From Candidatus Stahliibacteriota bacterium (GTDB taxonomy: Bacteria > Hydrothermota > Tepidihabitantia > B3-TA06): DNA of 6,469 nt. This document shows positions 1 through 5,590 of the stretch, piece after piece. Position 1 is the first letter of the stretch. Each line of letters starts with the position of its first letter. The stretch covers positions 1 to 6,469 of the forward strand of contig JAUVJT010000124.1 in NCBI GenBank assembly GCA_030592225.1, read 5' to 3'. The position numbers and the translations under genes are program-made. The notes beneath the pieces were generated by a model. That model searched no databases and was not told the origin of the DNA. It saw only the letters and a list, made by a program, of their open reading frames with translations.

Positions 1-1
1 C

Positions 2-118
2 CGGAAACTGTATCTCTACCTCAAAGAGCTAGAATTCAGGTTTAATAACAGACAAGCTCCTGACTTATTTGGACTTATCAGTTCGCAGCTTGTCAAATCA
101 CTCCGGTTTCATGGATAA
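2..118 (+). CDS. IS1595-family (ISXO2-like) transposase, C-terminal end only
   Basis: This is the last 38 codons of an open frame entering from the left edge and ending in TAA at 116-118. The translation contains YLYLKELEFRFNNR followed shortly by DLFGLISSQL. That matches the tail of IS1595-family transposases, where the ISXO2-like DDE domain ends in a helix of the type 'YL-E-F-FR-N-R' followed by an acidic-Leu-Phe segment. From family knowledge, the full enzyme would be a DDE transposase of roughly 200-300 residues that moves a short insertion sequence. The catalytic residues lie outside the window, so activity cannot be judged. The end looks like a natural terminus rather than a truncation. 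The assignment rests on a short segment recognised by eye; a different DDE family is possible but less likely. Confidence 0.7.
   Translation, partial: RKLYLYLKELEFRFNNRQAPDLFGLISSQLVKSLRFHG
51..94. repeat. Inverted repeat (potential hairpin) in the transposase tail
   Basis: GACAAGCT at 51-58 is the exact reverse complement of AGCTTGTC at 87-94. Inside these arms, CTGA at 60-63 pairs with TCAG at 78-81. The structure lies within the last codons of the transposase. It might be part of the element's subterminal end or a weak stem-loop at the 3' end of its mRNA. It lacks a U-tract, so it is not a typical intrinsic terminator. Chance in a coding sequence is also possible. Confidence 0.3.
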
Positions 119-152
119 TCACCTAGAATTATTGGATACCTCCTTCCTTCCC

Positions 153-947
153 CTACTCCGTAATATACACCCGTATCGAATCCTCGGAGGTGCCGCCGAA
201 CATGCCGTAGCCCGAAGACAGATTGCTTACGCTTGTGCCAGGTCCCTGCATTCCCATATAGTCTACATACTCCGGACTAACGGCAATTACCCGCAGAACG
301 TAGTGCATGTCAAAATCCCACGGGGCTATCATGCGTTGTAGGAAAAACGTATACGAGGTATCCATGGTGAACGACGGCAGCGTGAAAATCGGTGAGATGT
401 TTCCAAGCTCGGAAGTATGAACGTCCGGGATGCAGTAGATAAGGTAAAGCTCGGTGTTTTTGCACGGATTCCAGGTAATGATGTGGGGATTAACCGGTTG
501 CGCAGAGATGGAAACCGTATCCGAATCCGCCGGTGTATGGATCCGGATAGGCGTTGGCATATAAGCCTCCGCAGTTACCGTATCCCCCCAGGACATCACT
601 ACTTCCAAATGATAGAGAGTAGTGTCATTAAGATATGCTCTATCCTCATACATTGTGGCAGTATGCCAGATTAAAGTATCCGAAGGTCTAAAATTGAAGG
701 TGTCTATTCCGCCGAAAACCTTTACCGACTTGGCCACCTCTTTTTCCCCTGGCTCTAAGGTATCCGTAATGTCATAGGTTCGATCTACTGTAATGTATTT
801 GGTAGTACCGACGAACGGCATCAAATCCGATTCTCCAATCTGCATTAACGCCAAAATATTCGGTTCAGTCTCGAACTCATAGTCTTCCTCCTGAGTACAA
901 CCAGTAAAGACCAGAAAAATCAACCCAACCAGTAAATATCTCTTCAT
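153..947 (-). CDS. DUF4249-like outer-membrane lipoprotein, partner of the TonB receptor
   Basis: This 264-residue protein opens with a lipoprotein signal peptide: K2 and R3, a hydrophobic stretch at 5-14, and a lipobox ending TGC with Cys17 as the lipidated residue. The mature part is rich in Thr, Asp and aromatic residues. It reads as beta-strands, with a segment at about 140-160 (TPADSDTVS and then ITWNPCKNTELYLI) resembling a fibronectin-type-III-like or DUF4249 strand pattern. In FCB-group genomes, DUF4249 lipoproteins are commonly encoded directly beside TonB-dependent receptors with a carboxypeptidase-regulatory-like domain and are thought to sit on the outer membrane as accessory proteins. 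The substrate is unknown. The start ATG overlaps the receptor's TGA as TGATG, so translation is likely coupled; only a weak GGAAGTGAG precedes it. The C-terminus (SIRVYITE) appears complete. The family call is from pattern memory and from context, so it is moderate; 'secreted lipoprotein' itself is firm. Confidence 0.65.
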   Translation of the reverse strand: MKRYLLVGLIFLVFTGCTQEEDYEFETEPNILALMQIGESDLMPFVGTTKYITVDRTYDITDTLEPGEKEVAKSVKVFGGIDTFNFRPSDTLIWHTATMYEDRAYLNDTTLYHLEVVMSWGDTVTAEAYMPTPIRIHTPADSDTVSISAQPVNPHIITWNPCKNTELYLIYCIPDVHTSELGNISPIFTLPSFTMDTSYTFFLQRMIAPWDFDMHYVLRVIAVSPEYVDYMGMQGPGTSVSNLSSGYGMFGGTSEDSIRVYITE

Positions 948-3166
948 CAGAATCTCACTTCCAGACCTACAGATGGGAAAAATGGTATCATGCTTACGCT
1001 CTTCTGTACCGGCGGTTCGTTCGACATATCGTAATAATAAAGCATAACGTTCTTGTGATTGTAAAGATTAATGATGTCGGCCCGTACGGTCAAGGTGCCC
1101 CAGCCAAACTCCCATATTTTACTGGCGCCTATATCCAGACGGTGGTAGGCCGGAAATCGCAGGCTGTTGCGGTCCGCCTCAACGGTCATCCAGTAGTAGC
1201 GCCATTCCCGTAGAACTGGATCCCAGAAGTACATATTATAGCGCCCCAGGGTTCCTGCGTACGGCATACCTGAAGCAAGGGTAAACTGCGCGCTTACCCG
1301 CCAGTTGCGCTTAAAACTGTATGTCGCAATGGCGCTAAGGTTGTGGCGGCGGTCAAAGGAGGTGTAGAACTCCAGGGTGTCGGAAATAAACCGGCTGAAC
1401 GCAAGGGAGTATGAAATCCAGCCTGTCAGGTTGCCCGAAGCCTTTTCCACGCTGAAATCCGCGCCGTATGCGCGTCCCCCGCCTTCAGAAAACATGCCCG
1501 CGTCAAGATCAGTCACGTCCAGTGCCTCGTTAAACGCCAGAAGGTTGGTGTAGTGCTTGTAGTAAGGCTCCACCCTGATGCGGGAGCCGTCTTTGAACAG
1601 GTGTTCGTATCCCACGATGAAGTGATAGGCGTGCTGTGGATCATAATGACCGTAAACAGGAATCCAAAAATTGGTGGGGATGCGTCCGCCTTCGGGCAGA
1701 ATCATGGCAAGGTTCTGGTAAAAATTTCCCACCGAGACGTTTAAGGCATCGTCGGCAGTAAGAAAATACTTGGCCGAAACCCGCGCCTCAGGCTCGTAAT
1801 AGTAGTTATCCAGACTGTCTATGCCTGTCATTTCGCTGGAGATTGAGTCGCGCAAGGTGTCGGGATAAAAGGCGTGGTAGACGCTAAATCGAGTGCCCGC
1901 CTGGAGCAGGAACAGCGGGTTGGGTTTGTACTTCCAGGATGCATATGCTGCGCCGTACTCCGGACGTCCGTCCACGTCGTAGGTTCCAAACGGCTCAAAG
2001 TCGGCTTTAAAGATAAACCGCAGGTAGCTTGCCTCTCCCCCGAATTCGACGGTGCTGCGTTCCGCAGGTCTGATAAAGGCAAAGCGGGCGGAGATGTCGT
2101 CTATGGTATTCGCTTCATCCAGAAAATCGCTGAACTTAAAATCGGCCTCATACCTGCTCCACCCCACCCAGGCCTTGGCAATCCACGGATCAGGAAGCTC
2201 CTGAATGAGCCTGACGGTCGCAAGCTGGTTGCCCCACTCCACGCTTATGGGTATGTTTTCCTCGGCTAAGTCAAGCTTATCCTTGGTGTAGAAAAGAGTG
2301 GCCTGGAGCCTGGTTTTGGGAGCGGGACGCCAGGTCAGCACCGTATGGACATCGTAGAAGAAATAGGGGAAATCAAAATCAAAGAATATCGGTATAACCT
2401 TGTCAAAATAGGTGCGGCGTGCCGTGATTATGCCTCCCAGGTTATTCCATTTCCCCCACACCGCCCCTTCGGTGGCAAGCAAGCTTGCGGCCAGGTATCC
2501 TCCCAGCGGTTCAGGATCGGCGCTTTCCACGTCGAGCACCGCTGAAAGGCGGTTGCCGTAGCGTACCGGGAATCCGCCGGTGAGAAACTCCACCCCGCCG
2601 ACAGCATCGATCATAAAGGTGGAGAGGAATCCTCCGAAATGAAAGGGATTGTACAGCACCATGTTGTCCAGAAGTATGAGGTTCTGATCAGGGCTTCCAC
2701 CGCGCACATAGAGCGCTGAAGTGAAGTCACTGACAAACGTTACCCCGGGCAGAGTCATGAGCGTCCGAAAAAGGTCGCGCTCCACCATGGCCGGCACGTT
2801 CTTGAGCGCCTGCTTGTCAATGCGGAATGCGGACGCGGTTACCTCCTGCTCAAACTCCTTTCTGCGCGCTGAAACCTGCACCGCAGGCATGAGGATGGCC
2901 GAGCGCTGAAGCCTGACGTTCTCGAAAATGACCGACGCCTCATCGACAAGGGCTATCCTGCGTTTTACTTCCTTGTAGCCGATCATGGAAAACACCAGGG
3001 TGTAGTTGCCGCGCGGCACCCGGTCAAGCTTGTAGTAGCCGTTGGACGCGGTACAGGCGCCGAACTCAGTGCCTTCAAGATAGACGCTGCAGCCCGGGAT
3101 GACGTCGGCAGTGGATTTATCTGTCACCGAGCCTGATACGCTCGCTGCACACAACGTCAAAATCAA
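947..3166 (-). CDS. TonB-dependent outer-membrane receptor with N-terminal carboxypeptidase-regulatory-like domain
   Basis: This is a beta-barrel transporter energised by TonB-ExbB-ExbD for uptake of an unidentified ligand. Counting from the TTG at 3166, residues 1-12 are the remnant of a signal-peptide hydrophobic core. Residues about 12-88 form a carboxypeptidase-regulatory-like/CarboxypepD_reg beta-sandwich (VSGSVTDKSTADVIPGCSV, then SNGYYKLDRVPRGNYTLVFSMIGY). A possible TonB-box-like stretch is MPAVQVSA at 93-100. Residues about 105-215 are the plug, including YVRGGSPDQNLILLDNM at 153-169 and GGFPVRYGNRLSAVLDV at 197-213. The rest, to 739, alternates like an outer-membrane barrel and ends in EVRF with the terminal Phe used by the BAM complex. 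The total is slightly short for this class but the parts are all present. The gene is first of two with the DUF4249-like lipoprotein. The start is uncertain: TTG at 3166 is the nearest accepted start codon, but the SD is better placed for ATC at 3175, and an in-frame TAG at 3181-3179 prevents further extension. Confidence 0.9.
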   Translation of the reverse strand: MILTLCAASVSGSVTDKSTADVIPGCSVYLEGTEFGACTASNGYYKLDRVPRGNYTLVFSMIGYKEVKRRIALVDEASVIFENVRLQRSAILMPAVQVSARRKEFEQEVTASAFRIDKQALKNVPAMVERDLFRTLMTLPGVTFVSDFTSALYVRGGSPDQNLILLDNMVLYNPFHFGGFLSTFMIDAVGGVEFLTGGFPVRYGNRLSAVLDVESADPEPLGGYLAASLLATEGAVWGKWNNLGGIITARRTYFDKVIPIFFDFDFPYFFYDVHTVLTWRPAPKTRLQATLFYTKDKLDLAEENIPISVEWGNQLATVRLIQELPDPWIAKAWVGWSRYEADFKFSDFLDEANTIDDISARFAFIRPAERSTVEFGGEASYLRFIFKADFEPFGTYDVDGRPEYGAAYASWKYKPNPLFLLQAGTRFSVYHAFYPDTLRDSISSEMTGIDSLDNYYYEPEARVSAKYFLTADDALNVSVGNFYQNLAMILPEGGRIPTNFWIPVYGHYDPQHAYHFIVGYEHLFKDGSRIRVEPYYKHYTNLLAFNEALDVTDLDAGMFSEGGGRAYGADFSVEKASGNLTGWISYSLAFSRFISDTLEFYTSFDRRHNLSAIATYSFKRNWRVSAQFTLASGMPYAGTLGRYNMYFWDPVLREWRYYWMTVEADRNSLRFPAYHRLDIGASKIWEFGWGTLTVRADIINLYNHKNVMLYYYDMSNEPPVQKSVSMIPFFPSVGLEVRF

Positions 3167-3219
3167 TGCAAGGATATACTACCCCCTTTAGAGAGGTTGA
3201 AGCGTTTCGTTGACATCAT
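3163..3219 (-). CDS. Possible 18-codon leader ORF overlapping the receptor start
   Basis: An ATGATG start at 3219-3214 opens an 18-codon frame (MMSTKRFNLSKGGSISLH) whose TGA at 3165-3163 overlaps the receptor's TTG start as TTGA. This is the geometry of translational coupling. Its N-terminus is basic (K5, R6, K11), like a signal-peptide n-region, which the receptor frame lacks. It could therefore be a leader peptide, or the displaced true start of the receptor separated by a one-base indel. No SD precedes it, although it would begin only about 17 nt from the predicted transcription start. It may equally be a chance ORF. Confidence 0.2.
   Translation of the reverse strand: MMSTKRFNLSKGGSISLH
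3182..3189 (-). promoter_or_regulatory. Ribosome binding site of the receptor gene (AAAGGGGG)
   Basis: AAAGGGGG on the minus strand is the only strong SD-like sequence before the receptor. It lies 6 nt before ATC at 3175-3173 and 15 nt before TTG at 3166-3164. The spacing favours the ATC codon or a position near it, which makes this site important for deciding the start. Confidence 0.6.
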
Positions 3220-3237
3220 CAAACCACAGTCTATAAT
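3210..3237 (+). promoter_or_regulatory. Consensus sigma70-type promoter of the thiC operon
   Basis: TTGACA at 3210-3215 and TATAAT at 3232-3237 are both perfect consensus hexamers, separated by 16 bp. The expected start site is about 3243-3246. With the usual preference for a purine, A3246, which is the A of the thiC ATG, is the best candidate. Transcription runs to the right. Because the match is so good, basal expression should be strong unless it is limited by competition with the opposing promoter or by a repressor. Confidence 0.8.
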
Positions 3238-3242
3238 TAGTT

Positions 3243-3271
3243 ATTATGCTTACTGACGACGCCTTAGTCAA
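3243..3271 (-). promoter_or_regulatory. Near-consensus promoter of the TonB receptor operon
   Basis: On the minus strand, TTGACT at 3271-3266 and CATAAT at 3248-3243 are each one mismatch from consensus and are separated by 17 bp. The predicted start is near 3236, leaving a leader of about 60 nt before the receptor's SD-proximal start. The -35 lies inside the thiC coding sequence, and the -10 contains the complement of the thiC ATG. It interlocks with the rightward promoter. Confidence 0.55.
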
Positions 3272-4508
3272 GAAGGTTGCCGCCCGAGAGGGCGTTAATG
3301 AAAAACTGGTGCGCGACGCTTTAGCGAACGGCACCATCGTAATCCCCTATAACCGCAAACGTCCGCGTCCGATAGAACCCTTGGGAATAGGGACTGGTTT
3401 AACCACCAAGGTCAATGCCAACATCGGCACCTCGCCTTCTATTGCAAAGGTTGCAAATGAACTGGCGAAATTGAAAGCAGCAGTTGATGCAGGCGCGGAT
3501 ACGGTTATGGATCTTTCCACCGGCGGGGATATAGATGAAGTAAGGAGAGCGATCATCGCGGCGTCGGACGTACCCATCGGCACGGTGCCCATCTACCAGG
3601 CGGCCTGCGACGCACCTGCTAAGAAGAAGTCGTTTATTGATCTTACCGTGGATGAAATATTTGTTGCGGTGCGCAAGCATCTGGAAGACGGGGTTGATTT
3701 CCTGACCATCCATACCGGTATTACCCGGGCAGGAGTGGAGAGATTGAAGAACCGCAAAAGACTGGCAGGCATCGTCTCCAGAGGCGGAGCGATGATGGTT
3801 ACCTGGATGAAACACAACAACGCGGAAAACCCCTTTGCCGAATATTTTGACAGGTTGTTGGATTTACTTAAGGAGTATGGAGCGTGTCTGAGCCTTGGTG
3901 ACGGTCTCAGGCCGGGCGCTCTGGCCGATGCATCGGACAGGCCCCAGATTCAGGAATTGCTGATCATCGGCGAGCAGGTTGATAAAGCGAGAGATGCCGG
4001 GGTGCAGGCCATGGTGGAAGGCCCGGGCCACGTACCCATAGATCAGATAGAGATGAACATGTTGCTTCAGAAAGAGGTATGCCACGGCGCCCCGTTCTAC
4101 GTGCTTGGCCCGCTGGTGACCGACGTTGCCCCGGGTTACGACCACATCGTCTCCGCGATAGGCGGCGCCATTGCCGGAATGCACGGTGCGGATTTTCTGT
4201 GCTACGTGACGCCGTCCGAACATCTTGGCCTGCCTGACGTTGACGACGTGCGAGTGGGCACCATAGTATCGAGGATCGCGGCACACGCCGCCGATATTGC
4301 AAAATACCCTGACAGAGCCAAGGCCTGGGACGAGAAGGTATCAAGATTGAGAGAAGCTTTCAAATGGGATGGAATGATAGCGGCAACCCTTGACCCTGTC
4401 CAGGCACGCAAGAAATTCGGGGAATATCCCAGGGAAGAAGGAGACGTGTGTACAATGTGCGGAGAGTTTTGCGCCATCAAACGTTCCAAGGAGGCCTTAA
4501 GTGATTAG
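3246..4508 (+). CDS. thiC: Phosphomethylpyrimidine synthase ThiC (radical SAM)
   Basis: ThiC rearranges aminoimidazole ribotide (AIR) into hydroxymethylpyrimidine phosphate for thiamine synthesis, using S-adenosylmethionine and a 4Fe-4S cluster, in the cytoplasm. Visible family motifs are KVNANIG (55-61), DLSTGGD (89-95), SRGG (178-181), LGDGLRPG (217-224), EGPGHVP (258-264) and CYVTPSEHLGLP (319-330). H262 and H326 correspond to the metal-binding histidines. The cluster cysteines are C402, C405 and C409, arranged C-x2-C-x3-C, one residue tighter than the C-x2-C-x4-C of E. coli ThiC. At 420 residues it is the short form lacking the long N-terminal domain of the enterobacterial protein. No SD precedes the ATG, and the promoter places the transcript start at or next to it. 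No TPP riboswitch fits upstream. It is first of three genes and overlaps the next by 8 bp. The paralogue BzaF (hydroxybenzimidazole synthase for cobamides) also starts from AIR and cannot be excluded by eye. Confidence 0.92.
   Translation: MLTDDALVKKVAAREGVNEKLVRDALANGTIVIPYNRKRPRPIEPLGIGTGLTTKVNANIGTSPSIAKVANELAKLKAAVDAGADTVMDLSTGGDIDEVRRAIIAASDVPIGTVPIYQAACDAPAKKKSFIDLTVDEIFVAVRKHLEDGVDFLTIHTGITRAGVERLKNRKRLAGIVSRGGAMMVTWMKHNNAENPFAEYFDRLLDLLKEYGACLSLGDGLRPGALADASDRPQIQELLIIGEQVDKARDAGVQAMVEGPGHVPIDQIEMNMLLQKEVCHGAPFYVLGPLVTDVAPGYDHIVSAIGGAIAGMHGADFLCYVTPSEHLGLPDVDDVRVGTIVSRIAAHAADIAKYPDRAKAWDEKVSRLREAFKWDGMIAATLDPVQARKKFGEYPREEGDVCTMCGEFCAIKRSKEALSD
4488..4494 (+). promoter_or_regulatory. 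Ribosome binding site AAGGAGG deciding the GTG start of the aminotransferase
   Basis: A perfect AAGGAGG inside the end of thiC lies 6 nt before GTG at 4501. This supports that GTG as the start and an 8-bp overlap with the thiC stop (TAG at 4506-4508). Confidence 0.85.
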
Positions 4509-5589
4509 CTACCGTTTGTTCACGCCCGGTCCAATTGAAGTGGACGAAGACGTGTTAGCCGAATGCGGCAAGGTGTTTCCCTATCATCGTGACCGTTTCT
4601 TTGCCGAGGTTGTTGAAAAAACGACCGGGGACATGCAAAAAATTCTGTCTACTGACGCACGGATATTTTTCTTTACCTCGTCGGGTACAGGCGCAATGGA
4701 AGCCTCGGTAGTCAACTTATTCTCAGACGGTGATGAGGTTCTCATATCAAGTATCGGCAAGTTCGGTCAAAGGTGGCGCGAGATAGCTGAAGCCTTCCGG
4801 TTAAAGGTTCACTTTCTGGAATTTCCTTACGGGGATTCAGCAAATCCACAGCAGGTTGATGAGTATTTGTCCAAGCACCCCTCGATTAAGGCAGTGCTTG
4901 CAACATTTGCCGAAACCTCTACCGGAGCAATCAACGACGTGAAGACAATGGGTGAGATTATCCATGCGCATGACAAGGTGTTTGTGCTGGATTCAATTGC
5001 AGGACTTGGCGCAGATGAACTCTACATGGACTCCTGGAACATTGATTTAGCAATCGGAAGTACCCAGAAGGCAATCTGCGCACCTCCCGGCCTGTCACTG
5101 GTTGCGATAGGCGATCGTGCATGGGCAATGGCTCAGAAATCCACCCTGCCCAAGTATTACTTTAACATGCAGATAGCCGAAAAGTTCCGGGTTAAAGGCT
5201 TTACGCCTTGGACTCCGTCCATACCGGTAATGATGTCTTTGGCAAAATCTTTAGCAAATATCACAGAGCGAGGCATCGAGCAGGTCTGGGCAGATCATGC
5301 CATGTGGGCAGGCGTTTTCAGGGACAAGGCCGGAGCCATGGGTGCTACCTTTCTGCCCAAAAATCCGTCCAATGCACTTTCTGTCATAAAAATGCCTGAC
5401 GGGGTGGACTCGACCGAAATCATCGCCGAGATTAAGGAGAAGGAAGGCATTCTGTTTGCCAACGGTCAGCAGGAGCTTAAAGGACACCTGCTCCGCTTCG
5501 GACACATGGGACACGCCAACGAGCCTGATACCCTGAAGGCTCTTGAAGTGCTTAAAAAACACGCCCTGCCAAAAATCAAGGGTGAATGA
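4501..5589 (+). CDS. Class V PLP-dependent aminotransferase (alanine-glyoxylate / serine-pyruvate / phosphoserine type)
   Basis: This 362-residue fold-type I PLP enzyme matches the alanine-glyoxylate/serine-glyoxylate aminotransferase family in length and motifs. It begins with YRLFTPGPIEV (4-14), the N-terminal signature. SSGTGAMEA (60-68) binds the cofactor phosphate. D164 in VLDSIAGLGA contacts the pyridine nitrogen. K190 in GSTQK forms the Schiff base and is followed by the family's PPGL (195-198). R332 in LRFGHMGH is the expected substrate-carboxylate arginine. All key residues are present, so it should be active. Family members transaminate serine, alanine or phosphoserine with glyoxylate, pyruvate or 2-oxoglutarate. 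In several archaea and thermophilic bacteria such enzymes are thought to serve serine synthesis, but no serA lies nearby to support that here. Translation starts at GTG with a perfect SD, overlapping thiC. The next gene follows 1 bp after the TGA. The exact substrate cannot be read from sequence. Confidence 0.88.
   Translation: MISYRLFTPGPIEVDEDVLAECGKVFPYHRDRFFAEVVEKTTGDMQKILSTDARIFFFTSSGTGAMEASVVNLFSDGDEVLISSIGKFGQRWREIAEAFRLKVHFLEFPYGDSANPQQVDEYLSKHPSIKAVLATFAETSTGAINDVKTMGEIIHAHDKVFVLDSIAGLGADELYMDSWNIDLAIGSTQKAICAPPGLSLVAIGDRAWAMAQKSTLPKYYFNMQIAEKFRVKGFTPWTPSIPVMMSLAKSLANITERGIEQVWADHAMWAGVFRDKAGAMGATFLPKNPSNALSVIKMPDGVDSTEIIAEIKEKEGILFANGQQELKGHLLRFGHMGHANEPDTLKALEVLKKHALPKIKGE
5578..5582 (+). 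promoter_or_regulatory. Ribosome binding site AAGGG for trpS
   Basis: AAGGG (continuing as AAGGGTGA) lies in the last codons of the aminotransferase gene, 8 nt before TTG at 5591. An alternative in-frame GTG at 5582 would overlap this SD and leave no spacing, so TTG is preferred. Confidence 0.6.
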
Positions 5590-5590
5590 T

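Larger units (their letters stand above)
1..143 (+). mobile_element. Right end of an IS1595-like insertion sequence
   Basis: The transposase tail stops at 118, and the neighbouring lipoprotein gene, read from the other strand, ends at 153. The right terminal inverted repeat should therefore lie in roughly 119-152. The best candidate is the stretch ending GAATTATTGGATACCTCC at about 126-143; reversed, an element would begin GGAGGTATCCAATAATTC. The exact boundary is inferred because the left end, and therefore the matching repeat and the 8-bp target duplication usual for this family, is not in the window. TGGATA occurs twice, at 112-117 and 133-138. Confidence 0.4.

Noticed and set aside
119..152. 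Rho-independent terminator between the converging transposase and lipoprotein genes
   Set aside because: There is no stable GC-rich stem with a U-tract on either strand; only a weak 5-bp ATAAT/ATTAT pairing is present.
69..341. Plus-strand 90-codon open frame crossing the IS/lipoprotein junction
   Set aside because: It overlaps the transposase tail in another frame and runs antisense through the lipoprotein end; its composition is random and no family resemblance is visible.
1874..2269. Plus-strand 131-codon open frame inside the receptor gene
   Set aside because: It is antisense to a well-supported beta-barrel region with no SD or recognisable motif; a shadow of GC-biased codons.
3178..3190. 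Programmed ribosomal frameshift at AAAGGGGG joining the leader ORF to the receptor
   Set aside because: A shift into the receptor frame at the G-run would read directly into TAG at 3181-3179, so slippage there cannot produce the fusion.
3399..3815. Minus-strand 138-codon open frame inside thiC
   Set aside because: It lies opposite conserved ThiC motifs, and several other antisense frames overlap the same stretch, as expected for shadows.
3864..4344. Two overlapping minus-strand frames of 126-140 codons inside thiC
   Set aside because: They are mutually overlapping shadows opposite the EGPGHVP and EHLGLP regions; no start signals or homology.
5582..5584. GTG as the trpS start
   Set aside because: It is in frame but coincides with the only SD-like sequence, so TTG at 5591 with 8-nt spacing fits better.
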